A stretch of DNA of 5,003 bases, taken from the NCBI GenBank assembly GCA_964518695.1, contig CAZFGN010000035.1, forward strand, positions 1 through 5,003. Direction: 5' to 3'. How positions within the stretch are numbered: the stretch's first letter is position 1; every line of letters begins with the position of its first letter. This stretch comes from CAZFGN01 sp964518695 (GTDB lineage Bacteria > Patescibacteriota > Minisyncoccia > UBA6257 > Colwellbacteraceae). The translations under genes and the position numbers were made by a program. Positions 1 to 5,003 of this stretch are shown here, in pieces. The notes under the pieces were generated by a model that saw only the letters and a list, made by a program, of their open reading frames with translations, was not told the origin of the DNA and ran no database searches.

Positions 1-1
1 T

Positions 2-187
2 TTTGGCTCTGATTTAAACAATGATGGTAAAATTGATACGGCTGATTTCTCTATCCTGATGTTTTATTGGAATAAGCCACTACCGAAAGCAAAAGACATA
101 TCGGTAAATAGTTGTGTAGATACGGATGACGACGGATTCGTAAGTTTAGCTGATTTTTCAGTAATGATGTATAAATGGACAGGATAA
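2..187 (+). CDS. C-terminal dockerin-like domain of a truncated exported protein (5' end outside window)
   Basis: This is the last 61 codons of a gene that enters from the left edge, read in frame 2 and ending at TAA 185-187. The visible part is a complete dockerin type I-like domain with two EF-hand-type calcium loops. Loop 1 starts DLNNDGKID, with D4, N6, D8, K10, D12 and D15 at the ligand spacing 1-3-5-7-9-12. Loop 2 starts DTDDDGFVS, with D40, D42, D44, S48 and D51. Each loop is followed by a matching helix (ADFSILMFYW and ADFSVMMYKW), the internal duplication typical of dockerins. Dockerins bind cohesin domains in a calcium-dependent way, and the next two genes on the same strand carry cohesin-like domains, so this protein is probably docked to one of them at the cell surface (inference). 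What the missing N-terminal part does cannot be seen. The stop overlaps the next start, so the genes are probably cotranscribed and translationally coupled. Confidence 0.85.
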   Translation, partial: FGSDLNNDGKIDTADFSILMFYWNKPLPKAKDISVNSCVDTDDDGFVSLADFSVMMYKWTG

Positions 188-189
188 TG
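185..189 (+). other. TAATG stop/start overlap
   Basis: The TAA stop of the dockerin gene shares its last A with the ATG of the cohesin gene. This arrangement typically allows re-initiation by the terminating ribosome, and it supports both the 187 start and a shared mRNA for the two genes. The AGGA at 181-184 is only 2 nt from the ATG, which is short for ordinary initiation. Confidence 0.7.
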
Positions 190-1320
190 AAGAAGTATAT
201 TGTATATAGTATACAGTATGTAGCAATTACGGTTACAGTCTTTTTACTCGCTACATACTACATACTTAATACTGCGCCAGTGGCGCTAGCTGCGACTTTG
301 TATTTTTTCCCTCAAAACATTGAAGTCTTTGAAGGTGAAAATGTTATTGTAGAAGTGAGGCTCAATACCGATGGAGAAACCATAAACGCAGTAGAGGTTG
401 AAGGAGGATTGGCAAATGAAAATATGACGATAGATTCAGCTGACACTTCAAATTCTTTAGTTCGCATTTTTATTGAGCCAGCACAAACAGATGGTAAACA
501 ATTTCGTTTTATAGGAGGTACGCCGGGTGGATTTGATGGAGCAGGAATAATAGGCAGATTAAACTTAACAGCCTCCGCAATAGGCGATAATATTATTTCT
601 TTTAATGAATCAGCCAAGGTATTTGCCAATTCGGAGAAAGCCATTCAATCGGTTGTAAAACTTCTAGGGGCAAACTTTAGAGTTATCGAGAAACCCAAAG
701 ACTATATTGAATTATCGTCGAGAACTCATCCCAAACAGAACATTTGGTATAACGCGAAAGAAATAAATGTTCATTGGGACTTAGCGCCCGGAACAGAATA
801 TAGTTATCTCGTAAGCCCTGATCAAACGGCCGTGCCTGATGATGTACCGGATAAACCGGAAGGAGAGAAACTTTGGCTAGGGGATATAGCTCTAAGTGGT
901 TTAACAGACGGTATCTATTACTTTACTGTTAAGAAAATAGGGAGTTATACCGTTTCTCGCTATAGCATTTTCCAAGATATCACGTCTCCGGAATGGGTAA
1001 GCGTAGCATTAAAAAGGGGCACGTTGGAAACAAATGGTAAAGATTTTATAAGTTTTTTAGCCAAAGACTCGACCTCGGGAATAGCATATTATGAAATTCA
1101 AGTTGATGGAGGTGCGTTTGAAAGAATATCACCGCCTAATTATATTTTAACCAAATCGGATTACCGAAGAGTGGTTGTTAGGGCTTATGACAAAGCAGGA
1201 AACAGCGTTGAAGAATCCATAGAAACAAAGAAGGGAGATTATTCTATTTGGATCGGGGCAGCCTTTGTTGTTTTTGTCGTTGGGCTAATGTTCGTCACGA
1301 GCCAACGCCGAAAAATCTGA
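187..1320 (+). CDS. Membrane-anchored cohesin-domain surface protein (377 aa)
   Basis: An exported, single-anchor surface protein. I place the start at ATG 187, which overlaps the upstream stop (TAATG), gives a classic MKK n-region and has AGGA at 181-184 just before it. An in-frame ATG at 175 adds only four residues, has no ribosome site and lies within the dockerin codons. Order of parts: signal peptide 1-35, with likely cleavage in PVALA/A; cohesin-like beta-sandwich about 37-165, with the family features RLNTDGETINAVE and GGTPGGFDGAG; a beta-rich module about 177-262 beginning THPKQNIWY; an Ig-like module about 264-345, with SGIAYYEIQVDGG and VRAYDKAGN; a transmembrane helix about 353-371; and a basic tail, SQRRKI. 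There is no LPXTG sortase signal, so the helix is the anchor. The protein has no cysteine. Likely role: receptor for dockerin-bearing proteins such as the upstream gene product (inference). It is a paralogue of the ectodomain of the next gene. Binding specificity cannot be read from sequence. Confidence 0.85.
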   Translation: MKKYIVYSIQYVAITVTVFLLATYYILNTAPVALAATLYFFPQNIEVFEGENVIVEVRLNTDGETINAVEVEGGLANENMTIDSADTSNSLVRIFIEPAQTDGKQFRFIGGTPGGFDGAGIIGRLNLTASAIGDNIISFNESAKVFANSEKAIQSVVKLLGANFRVIEKPKDYIELSSRTHPKQNIWYNAKEINVHWDLAPGTEYSYLVSPDQTAVPDDVPDKPEGEKLWLGDIALSGLTDGIYYFTVKKIGSYTVSRYSIFQDITSPEWVSVALKRGTLETNGKDFISFLAKDSTSGIAYYEIQVDGGAFERISPPNYILTKSDYRRVVVRAYDKAGNSVEESIETKKGDYSIWIGAAFVVFVVGLMFVTSQRRKI

Positions 1321-1326
1321 TATAAT
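1318..1326 (+). promoter_or_regulatory. Extended -10 promoter, likely leaderless start for the 696-aa gene
   Basis: TGATATAAT is a perfect extended -10 element (TGn followed by consensus TATAAT). Its TGA is also the stop codon of the upstream gene. No convincing -35 box is found at 16-18 nt spacing, which is usual for extended -10 promoters. Only 8 nt separate the box from the GTG start at 1335, so transcription should begin at about 1331-1335, giving an mRNA with almost no 5' leader. No Shine-Dalgarno sequence precedes the GTG, which agrees with this. Confidence 0.6.
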
Positions 1327-1334
1327 TAATACCA

Positions 1335-3425
1335 GTGCCTAAAAAGATAATATTTGGTGTCGCTATATTAGTCGCATTATTTTCGCCGTTTGCCGGTGTT
1401 AGTAATTTTTATGTCCAGGCGCAAATAGGAGGAGAAGGCGCCTCCATTTCTCTTAATCCTTCTTCGGGAACGTTTATTGTTAATAACACTTTTGACGTTT
1501 CCATCATCTTAAATACCAATAAGAGATCCATTAACGCCGTTGACGCCATAATAACTTTCCCGCCAGATAAGCTACAAGTAGTATCCCCATCGCTCGGTAA
1601 ATCAATTGTAGGTATTTGGGCTACACCACCTACTTTCAATAATCAAGATGGTACCTTGCGTTTCCAAGGCGGCATACCATCTCCGGGTATAAATACTTCG
1701 AGCGGTATTATTTCCACAATCACTTTCAGGGTTAAATCTATCGGTACTGCTACGGTTAATCTTTCAGATCAATCAAAGGTGTTTTTAAATGATGGATTGG
1801 GCACAAATGTTCTTACGACCAAAAGCGGAGGAATATACAACTTAGTTCTCCCGCCTCCGGCTGGACCAATAGTTATTTCACCAACCCATCCAGATCAATC
1901 AAAATGGGCTACTAATACCACGGCCATATTTGAGTGGACAGCCGAAGCAGGGGTGACTGGTTACAGTTATATGTTAAATGAAGAGCCGGTGGACAGTCCT
2001 GATGACATCTCGGAGGGCTCGAATACCGGCGTAGCTTATAAGAATCTCAAAGACGAAACGCATTATTTTCATATTAAGTCTTTAAAAAATCGGACATGGG
2101 GAGGTGTTACTCACTACGCGATAAAAATTGATGGTACTCCGCCAGCCGAATTTAAAATCAATATCTCTCCTAATAGTAGAACGACTAGTCGTCTACCCAT
2201 AATAGATTTCCTCACAACCGATAATTTCTCGGGTATAGATCATTATGAACTTAAAATCGTTCCTATTACTCCCCAAAACATAGAGCCGACATCAGGGAAC
2301 GAGAATTTTTTCATTGAAACTCAAGGCAGATACATACCACCCACGGAACTCTCTCTTGGTGATTACGACATCATAGTTCGTGCCTTTGATGTAGCCGGTA
2401 ATTTGAGAGAGGTGACTCAACAACTAAATATAGTGAATCCCTTATTCAGTACCACTGAATCCGGCCTAGGAATTGGCGGAAAATTTGTCATTCCTTGGAT
2501 ATATATTTTTATAACTGGCATCAGCCTCGTTCTAATGTTGATGTATACCCTTTGGGTTGCCTTAAGATCACACAGAAATGCCAAAACCAAAGAGCTTGAA
2601 GGCGCCTTAGGCGATCCGGAGATTCAAGAACGATTAAAATACTTAAAAGACAAGCAGAAGCTTTACCATAAATCCGTGGGTGCGGTAAAACACCTTATTG
2701 TTTTATTTATTGTTTATGGCATTTTACAAGGTGTTTCAGCCATACCTTCATCTCGAGCTAAGGCGGCTGAATTTGCGACGCTTGTGCCTCCAAATATAAC
2801 AAGTATTTCTAGGTCAACAACTAACGATAAACTATTTTATGTAGGTGGTAATACGGAAATAACCGGCGCGGAAGTGATTATCTATCTTCAGAACACACAA
2901 GATAACCAGGTTTTAGTAAATACAATATCAGCTGATGAGAAAGGGGCTTGGTTTTATACACACCCAAAGCCTCTCACTAGCGGGAGGTATCTTCTCTGGA
3001 CTCAACTGAAGGTAGGAAATGAATTTTCGCCACCCAGTCCGCAGAGCGAGATAACCGTTAGCCGCACCGCGTTTCAGATAGGCATTTTGAAGTTAAGTTA
3101 CGAAATTATTTATCTTACGCTCGCTATACTTCTATTCTTAATAGTTATTGTACTTGCCGCGCTAAACATCTATCACTATTATCAGGCTAAAGGGAAGTAC
3201 ACGAGACTCATTAAAGAAATCAGAGAAGCCGAAGAAGCAATTAAGCAAGGCTTTGCCACTTTACAGCACGATATAACTCAAGAATTAGCCGTTATTCACC
3301 AAGTCAAATTAACAAAATCTCTTTCTAGAGAAGAGGAAGAAAAAGAAAAGCAATTGCTCAAAGACTTAAGAGAAGTTACCCAACATGTTAAGAAAGAGGT
3401 TGCTGATATTCAAGAAAACGTATAG
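1335..3425 (+). CDS. Multi-pass cohesin/Ig-like surface protein with cytoplasmic coiled coil (696 aa)
   Basis: A large envelope protein starting at GTG (MPKK n-region, no Shine-Dalgarno). Order of parts: signal peptide 1-29 (likely cleavage VQA/Q); cohesin-like domain about 36-170, with ILNTNKRSINAVD, FQGGIPSPG and VFLNDGLGTNV; a THPDQSKW module about 181-265; an Ig-like module about 267-367, with SGIDHYELKI and VRAFDVAGN; transmembrane helix 1 about 386-409; a charged cytoplasmic stretch 411-452; a hydrophobic segment 454-469 followed by AKA/A at 475-478; a second Ig-like domain about 483-575 (YVGGNTEITGAEV, GAWFYTHP, GRYLLWTQ); transmembrane helix 3 about 591-610; and a charged, heptad-rich coiled coil about 620-690. 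Positive charges follow helices 1 and 3, so both Ig/cohesin parts face outward and the coiled coil is inside. The protein has no cysteine. Probable role: dockerin receptor or surface scaffold tied to a cytoplasmic partner (inference). It has similar architecture to Parcubacterial cohesin-containing surface proteins as I recall them. Its 3' end overlaps fmt on the other strand by 38 bp. Confidence 0.85.
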   Translation: MPKKIIFGVAILVALFSPFAGVSNFYVQAQIGGEGASISLNPSSGTFIVNNTFDVSIILNTNKRSINAVDAIITFPPDKLQVVSPSLGKSIVGIWATPPTFNNQDGTLRFQGGIPSPGINTSSGIISTITFRVKSIGTATVNLSDQSKVFLNDGLGTNVLTTKSGGIYNLVLPPPAGPIVISPTHPDQSKWATNTTAIFEWTAEAGVTGYSYMLNEEPVDSPDDISEGSNTGVAYKNLKDETHYFHIKSLKNRTWGGVTHYAIKIDGTPPAEFKINISPNSRTTSRLPIIDFLTTDNFSGIDHYELKIVPITPQNIEPTSGNENFFIETQGRYIPPTELSLGDYDIIVRAFDVAGNLREVTQQLNIVNPLFSTTESGLGIGGKFVIPWIYIFITGISLVLMLMYTLWVALRSHRNAKTKELEGALGDPEIQERLKYLKDKQKLYHKSVGAVKHLIVLFIVYGILQGVSAIPSSRAKAAEFATLVPPNITSISRSTTNDKLFYVGGNTEITGAEVIIYLQNTQDNQVLVNTISADEKGAWFYTHPKPLTSGRYLLWTQLKVGNEFSPPSPQSEITVSRTAFQIGILKLSYEIIYLTLAILLFLIVIVLAALNIYHYYQAKGKYTRLIKEIREAEEAIKQGFATLQHDITQELAVIHQVKLTKSLSREEEEKEKQLLKDLREVTQHVKKEVADIQENV

Positions 3426-4260
3426 GACACTTGCCCTCGAACTGTATCTCTTTCAATACTAATCGACCATTTTCTACCGTAGAACTTAAAAGTTTGGTTC
3501 TTTTATTGTTTATGAAAGTATAAACGCTTGGTTCTGGATTAAAGGCTCTTATTTTGCGGTCTATTGTTTCTGTAACCTTTGGATTAAGTCCGCTCACGGC
3601 ATTTTTGAGTTCTTTAATATCTACATATCCGTCTTCGGTTACAAACTTTCTGGTAAAAGTAGCTTGAGAATGGTTTTGTTCACTGGGTTTTATTTTTCTT
3701 TCAACAAATGGGTGAAGAGTTTCGACGAGTAAGTCTCCTGATAACTCCGCTAATTTCTTGCTTAGTTCTTCATAATTCGTTGCCTGCTGTATACTATATA
3801 TTTTTTGGCCTATTATAGGTCCGTGGTCGACTTTTTCGTCTAAGAGAAATAAAGTCACGCCTGTTTCTTTGGTACCGGCGAGTATGGCAGATTGAATAGG
3901 GGATGGACCGCGAAACTTTGGCAGTAGGGATGGATGAACGCCGATAATACCTAATTTAGGAATTTTGATTAACTCCGCTCCCAGTATCTTGGCGTAAGCG
4001 GCCACTACATAGAAATCAACATCATAGCTCCTTAATTTTTCCAAGAACTCTGTATCTAATTTACTAGGTTGTAATATATCTATATTAGACAATTGTTTTC
4101 GCAAGACGATTTCTTTGCTTGGTGGAGAACTAATTATTTTCTTCCTCCCAACCGGTTTATCAGGATTGCAGACAAGTGCCACTGGAGACAACCGCGCGTT
4201 AATCAATTTCTCTAGAATTATTGCCGCAAACTCCGGCGTCCCAAAAAATATATATTTCAT
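3388..4260 (-). CDS. fmt: Methionyl-tRNA formyltransferase (290 aa)
   Basis: This cytoplasmic enzyme transfers the formyl group of 10-formyltetrahydrofolate to the amino group of initiator Met-tRNA. The start is ATG 4260 (MKYIFFGTPEFA), which overlaps the def stop as ATGA. The open frame extends upstream to 4338, but those codons lie over def in another frame and do not look like Fmt. The N-terminal formyltransferase domain spans about 1-185 and shows GTPEFA 7-12, NPDKPVGRKK 32-41, VAAYAKIL 86-93, HPSLLPKFRG 109-118 and KVDHGPI 143-149. The C-terminal tRNA-binding domain spans about 200-286, with RKIRAFNPEP 235-244 and FEGKCPI 274-280. At 290 aa it is slightly shorter than the usual 310 or so but complete. 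By alignment to E. coli Fmt (catalytic N106, H108, D144), His109 and Asp145 are present but the Asn position is Gly107. It is translationally coupled to def, the usual bacterial pairing. Its last 12 codons overlap the convergent surface-protein gene. Confidence 0.93.
   Translation of the reverse strand: MKYIFFGTPEFAAIILEKLINARLSPVALVCNPDKPVGRKKIISSPPSKEIVLRKQLSNIDILQPSKLDTEFLEKLRSYDVDFYVVAAYAKILGAELIKIPKLGIIGVHPSLLPKFRGPSPIQSAILAGTKETGVTLFLLDEKVDHGPIIGQKIYSIQQATNYEELSKKLAELSGDLLVETLHPFVERKIKPSEQNHSQATFTRKFVTEDGYVDIKELKNAVSGLNPKVTETIDRKIRAFNPEPSVYTFINNKRTKLLSSTVENGRLVLKEIQFEGKCPIRFLEYQQPLS
4257..4260 (-). other. def/fmt ATGA overlap
   Basis: On the minus strand the ATG of fmt (4260-4258) and the TGA of def (4259-4257) share bases as ATGA. 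This fixes the fmt start and indicates translational coupling of the two enzymes, which act on opposite ends of the same formyl-methionine cycle. Confidence 0.85.
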
Positions 4261-4702
4261 TTTTTCAAGTAATCGGTGAAAAGTTTCCCGTTTAGGTGGT
4301 CCACCTCGTGTTGGAAAACACGAGCTAGCATCCCCCAAGCTTTTATCTTTATTTTCTTGCCGTTTTTGTTGTATCCCGTAAGAGTGATCCGTTCTGGTCT
4401 TAAAAATTCACCATAAACCTTAGGAATGCTTAGACAACCCTCTTCAGCGGCTATGGTGAGTGATTCTTTGNNNNNNNNNNAACGGCGTAGAACTTGTTGT
4501 CGACTTTAGCGACAAAGAACCTTAAATTCAAACCAACTTGATTGGCAGATAAGCCTACACCATCGGCTTTCTCCATTGTTATCTTCATTGTTTTTACGAG
4601 ACTATTCACTTCATCCTTATTTAATTTTGTGAAATCGAAAATGGCAGTTACTTTTCGTAAAAACCTTTCCTCTTTACCATCTTTTATGGTTAAAATTTTC
4701 AT
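4257..4702 (-). CDS. def: Peptide deformylase, interrupted by an assembly gap (about 150 aa)
   Basis: A metalloenzyme that removes the N-formyl group from new proteins. All three family motifs are visible across two pieces. Codons 1-74 (4702-4481) carry motif I, GVGLSANQVG, at residues 48-57. After 10 N, 70 codons (4469-4257) carry motif II, EGCLS (4442-4428; metal-binding Cys), and motif III, HEVDH (4310-4296; two metal-binding His and the catalytic Glu), ending GKLFTDYLKK. The pieces are out of frame by the printed gap length. The true gap must be 2 modulo 3, and by comparison with E. coli Def about six residues, including the usual NP turn, are missing (roughly 14-23 nt). So this is an incomplete assembly, not a pseudogene. 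ATG 4702 is preferred to the two in-frame TTG codons just upstream (4714, 4711). No clear Shine-Dalgarno is seen. It starts 14 nt after the upstream stop, and its TGA overlaps the fmt ATG. Confidence 0.9.
4471..4480. other. Assembly gap (10 N) inside def
   Basis: Ten undetermined bases. Because the def reading frame is correct on both sides but out of phase across them, the number is a placeholder and not a measured length. Sequence for roughly five to eight def codons between FYAV and KESLTIAAEEGC is missing here. Confidence 0.95.
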
Positions 4703-4716
4703 GGGTATCAACAAAA

Positions 4717-4968
4717 TTACGGTTTTTTGCTGTCAATCTGAAGGAGTCTCATAAAATAAGCTCCTTTATTTTTAATGTTTCTCTTTTCTGACACCAGTTT
4801 CGCGAGTTTAATAAGTTTATCCATACCATGGTCTTTGGCAAGTTTTATGTATAAGGATTTATGGCTCTCATCATCCAAAATTTCAGCAAGCATAAGCCCG
4901 GTCATCTGATGAATTGAATACACCCTTGATTCTTTACCCCTCTTTTTTAAAAGTTGTTTATAATCCAT
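4717..4968 (-). CDS. Small helical protein of unknown function, first gene of the def-fmt operon (83 aa)
   Basis: I do not recognise a named family. The protein is short, rich in Lys and Leu, lacks a signal peptide or membrane helix and is probably an all-helical cytoplasmic protein. Notable stretches are SIHQMTGLMLAEILDDESHK (18-37), LYIKLAKDHG (39-48) and the C-terminal NKGAYFMRLL (67-76). It contains no cysteine. Similar small proteins seem to occur in Parcubacteria, from memory and not verified. It looks like a true gene because it sits directly behind an extended -10 box, ends 14 nt before def on the same strand and fills the space without overlap. I chose ATG 4968. An ATG 8 nt upstream (4976) is in another frame and closes after nine codons. 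Being in front of def and fmt suggests a link to translation or protein maturation, but that is context only. Confidence 0.75.
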   Translation of the reverse strand: MDYKQLLKKRGKESRVYSIHQMTGLMLAEILDDESHKSLYIKLAKDHGMDKLIKLAKLVSEKRNIKNKGAYFMRLLQIDSKKP

Positions 4969-4978
4969 GGTTCCATGG
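4965..4978. repeat. Tandem CCATGG duplication at the operon start
   Basis: Two palindromic CCATGG hexamers are separated by 2 bp (CCATGGTTCCATGG on the plus strand), each holding an ATG on the minus strand. The copies are 8 bp apart, so their ATGs are in different frames. The second (4968) starts the 83-residue protein and the first (4976) opens a nine-codon frame. It may be a small duplication or chance. Confidence 0.6.
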
Positions 4979-4983
4979 TTTGT

Positions 4984-4992
4984 ATTATACCA
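4984..4992 (-). promoter_or_regulatory. Extended -10 promoter of the def-fmt operon
   Basis: The minus strand reads TGGTATAAT, a perfect extended -10 element. Any -35 box would lie at or beyond the window edge. Seven nt separate it from a first ATG at 4976 and 15 nt from the gene's ATG at 4968, so the mRNA should start near 4976-4978 with a leader of at most about 10 nt. No Shine-Dalgarno is present. The layout closely resembles the promoter at 1318-1326. Confidence 0.65.
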
Positions 4993-5003
4993 AAAGCTGA
5001 ATT

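Noticed and set aside
312..644. Minus-strand open frame of 110 codons within the first cohesin gene
   Set aside because: It lies wholly opposite a convincing exported-protein gene and resembles no protein family.
1409..1639. Minus-strand open frame of 76 codons within the second cohesin gene
   Set aside because: It is antisense to the signal peptide and cohesin domain of the larger gene, with no independent support.
3392..3454. Possible hairpin GAAAGAG / CTCTTTC around the convergent gene ends
   Set aside because: The 7-bp arms are 49 nt apart, AT-rich and not followed by a T-run, so this is not a credible terminator.
4261..4338. N-terminal extension of fmt to ATG 4338
   Set aside because: The 26 extra residues are the shifted frame of the def 3' end, which itself encodes HEVDH and the correct C-terminus; Fmt proteins begin at MKYIFFGTPEF.
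4451..4480. def ending at the TAG 4453-4451 soon after the N run
   Set aside because: That end results only from the false gap length; the adjacent frame encodes EGCLS and HEVDH.
4702..4714. TTG starts for def at 4714 or 4711
   Set aside because: They add only three or four residues (ending IP before Met) and no ribosome site favours them; ATG 4702 gives the usual MKILTI beginning.
4542..4754. Plus-strand open frame of 70 codons
   Set aside because: It is antisense to def motif I and has no ribosome site or recognisable content; it is a shadow of the minus-strand genes.
4959..4964. Plus-strand TATAAT pointing to the right edge
   Set aside because: It lacks the TGn extension and a -35, lies inside the start of the 83-residue gene, and no rightward gene is visible in the remaining 39 bases.

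Overview
The window reads as a piece of a small-genome bacterium of the Candidate Phyla Radiation (Patescibacteria), most likely the Parcubacteria group. This is an inference from the style of the proteins: membrane-anchored cohesin/Ig-like surface proteins, a compact def-fmt pair with a small helical gene in front, AT-leaning composition, almost no intergenic DNA and few Shine-Dalgarno sequences. No rRNA, tRNA, CRISPR array, transposase or phage gene is visible.

Left half, plus strand (1-3425): three genes lie head to tail. The first is the 3' end of a gene whose last 61 residues form a dockerin-like domain with two calcium-binding loops. Its stop overlaps the start of the second gene (TAATG), a 377-residue exported protein with a cohesin-like domain, two further beta-rich modules and a C-terminal membrane anchor. 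After 14 nt comes the third gene (696 residues), which repeats the same ectodomain plan and adds two more membrane segments, another Ig-like domain and a cytoplasmic coiled coil. Cohesins and dockerins are binding partners, so the simplest reading is a cell-surface display system: membrane-held cohesin receptors plus at least one secreted dockerin-bearing protein.

Right half, minus strand (5003-3388): a compact operon runs leftward. An extended -10 box precedes a conserved-looking 83-residue gene of unknown function, then peptide deformylase (def), then methionyl-tRNA formyltransferase (fmt). Fmt formylates initiator Met-tRNA and Def removes the formyl group from nascent proteins. def is interrupted by a run of 10 N, which is an assembly gap of wrong length. 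Both flanks encode def correctly, so the gene is probably intact in the organism. def and fmt overlap by ATGA. The 3' ends of fmt and the third surface gene overlap by 38 bp in convergent orientation.

Points that stand out: the cohesin/dockerin cluster; two TGnTATAAT promoters placed so close to start codons that the mRNAs should be leaderless or nearly so; a Gly in Fmt where the catalytic Asn normally sits; and a signal-peptide-like segment with an AKA site in the middle of the 696-residue protein.
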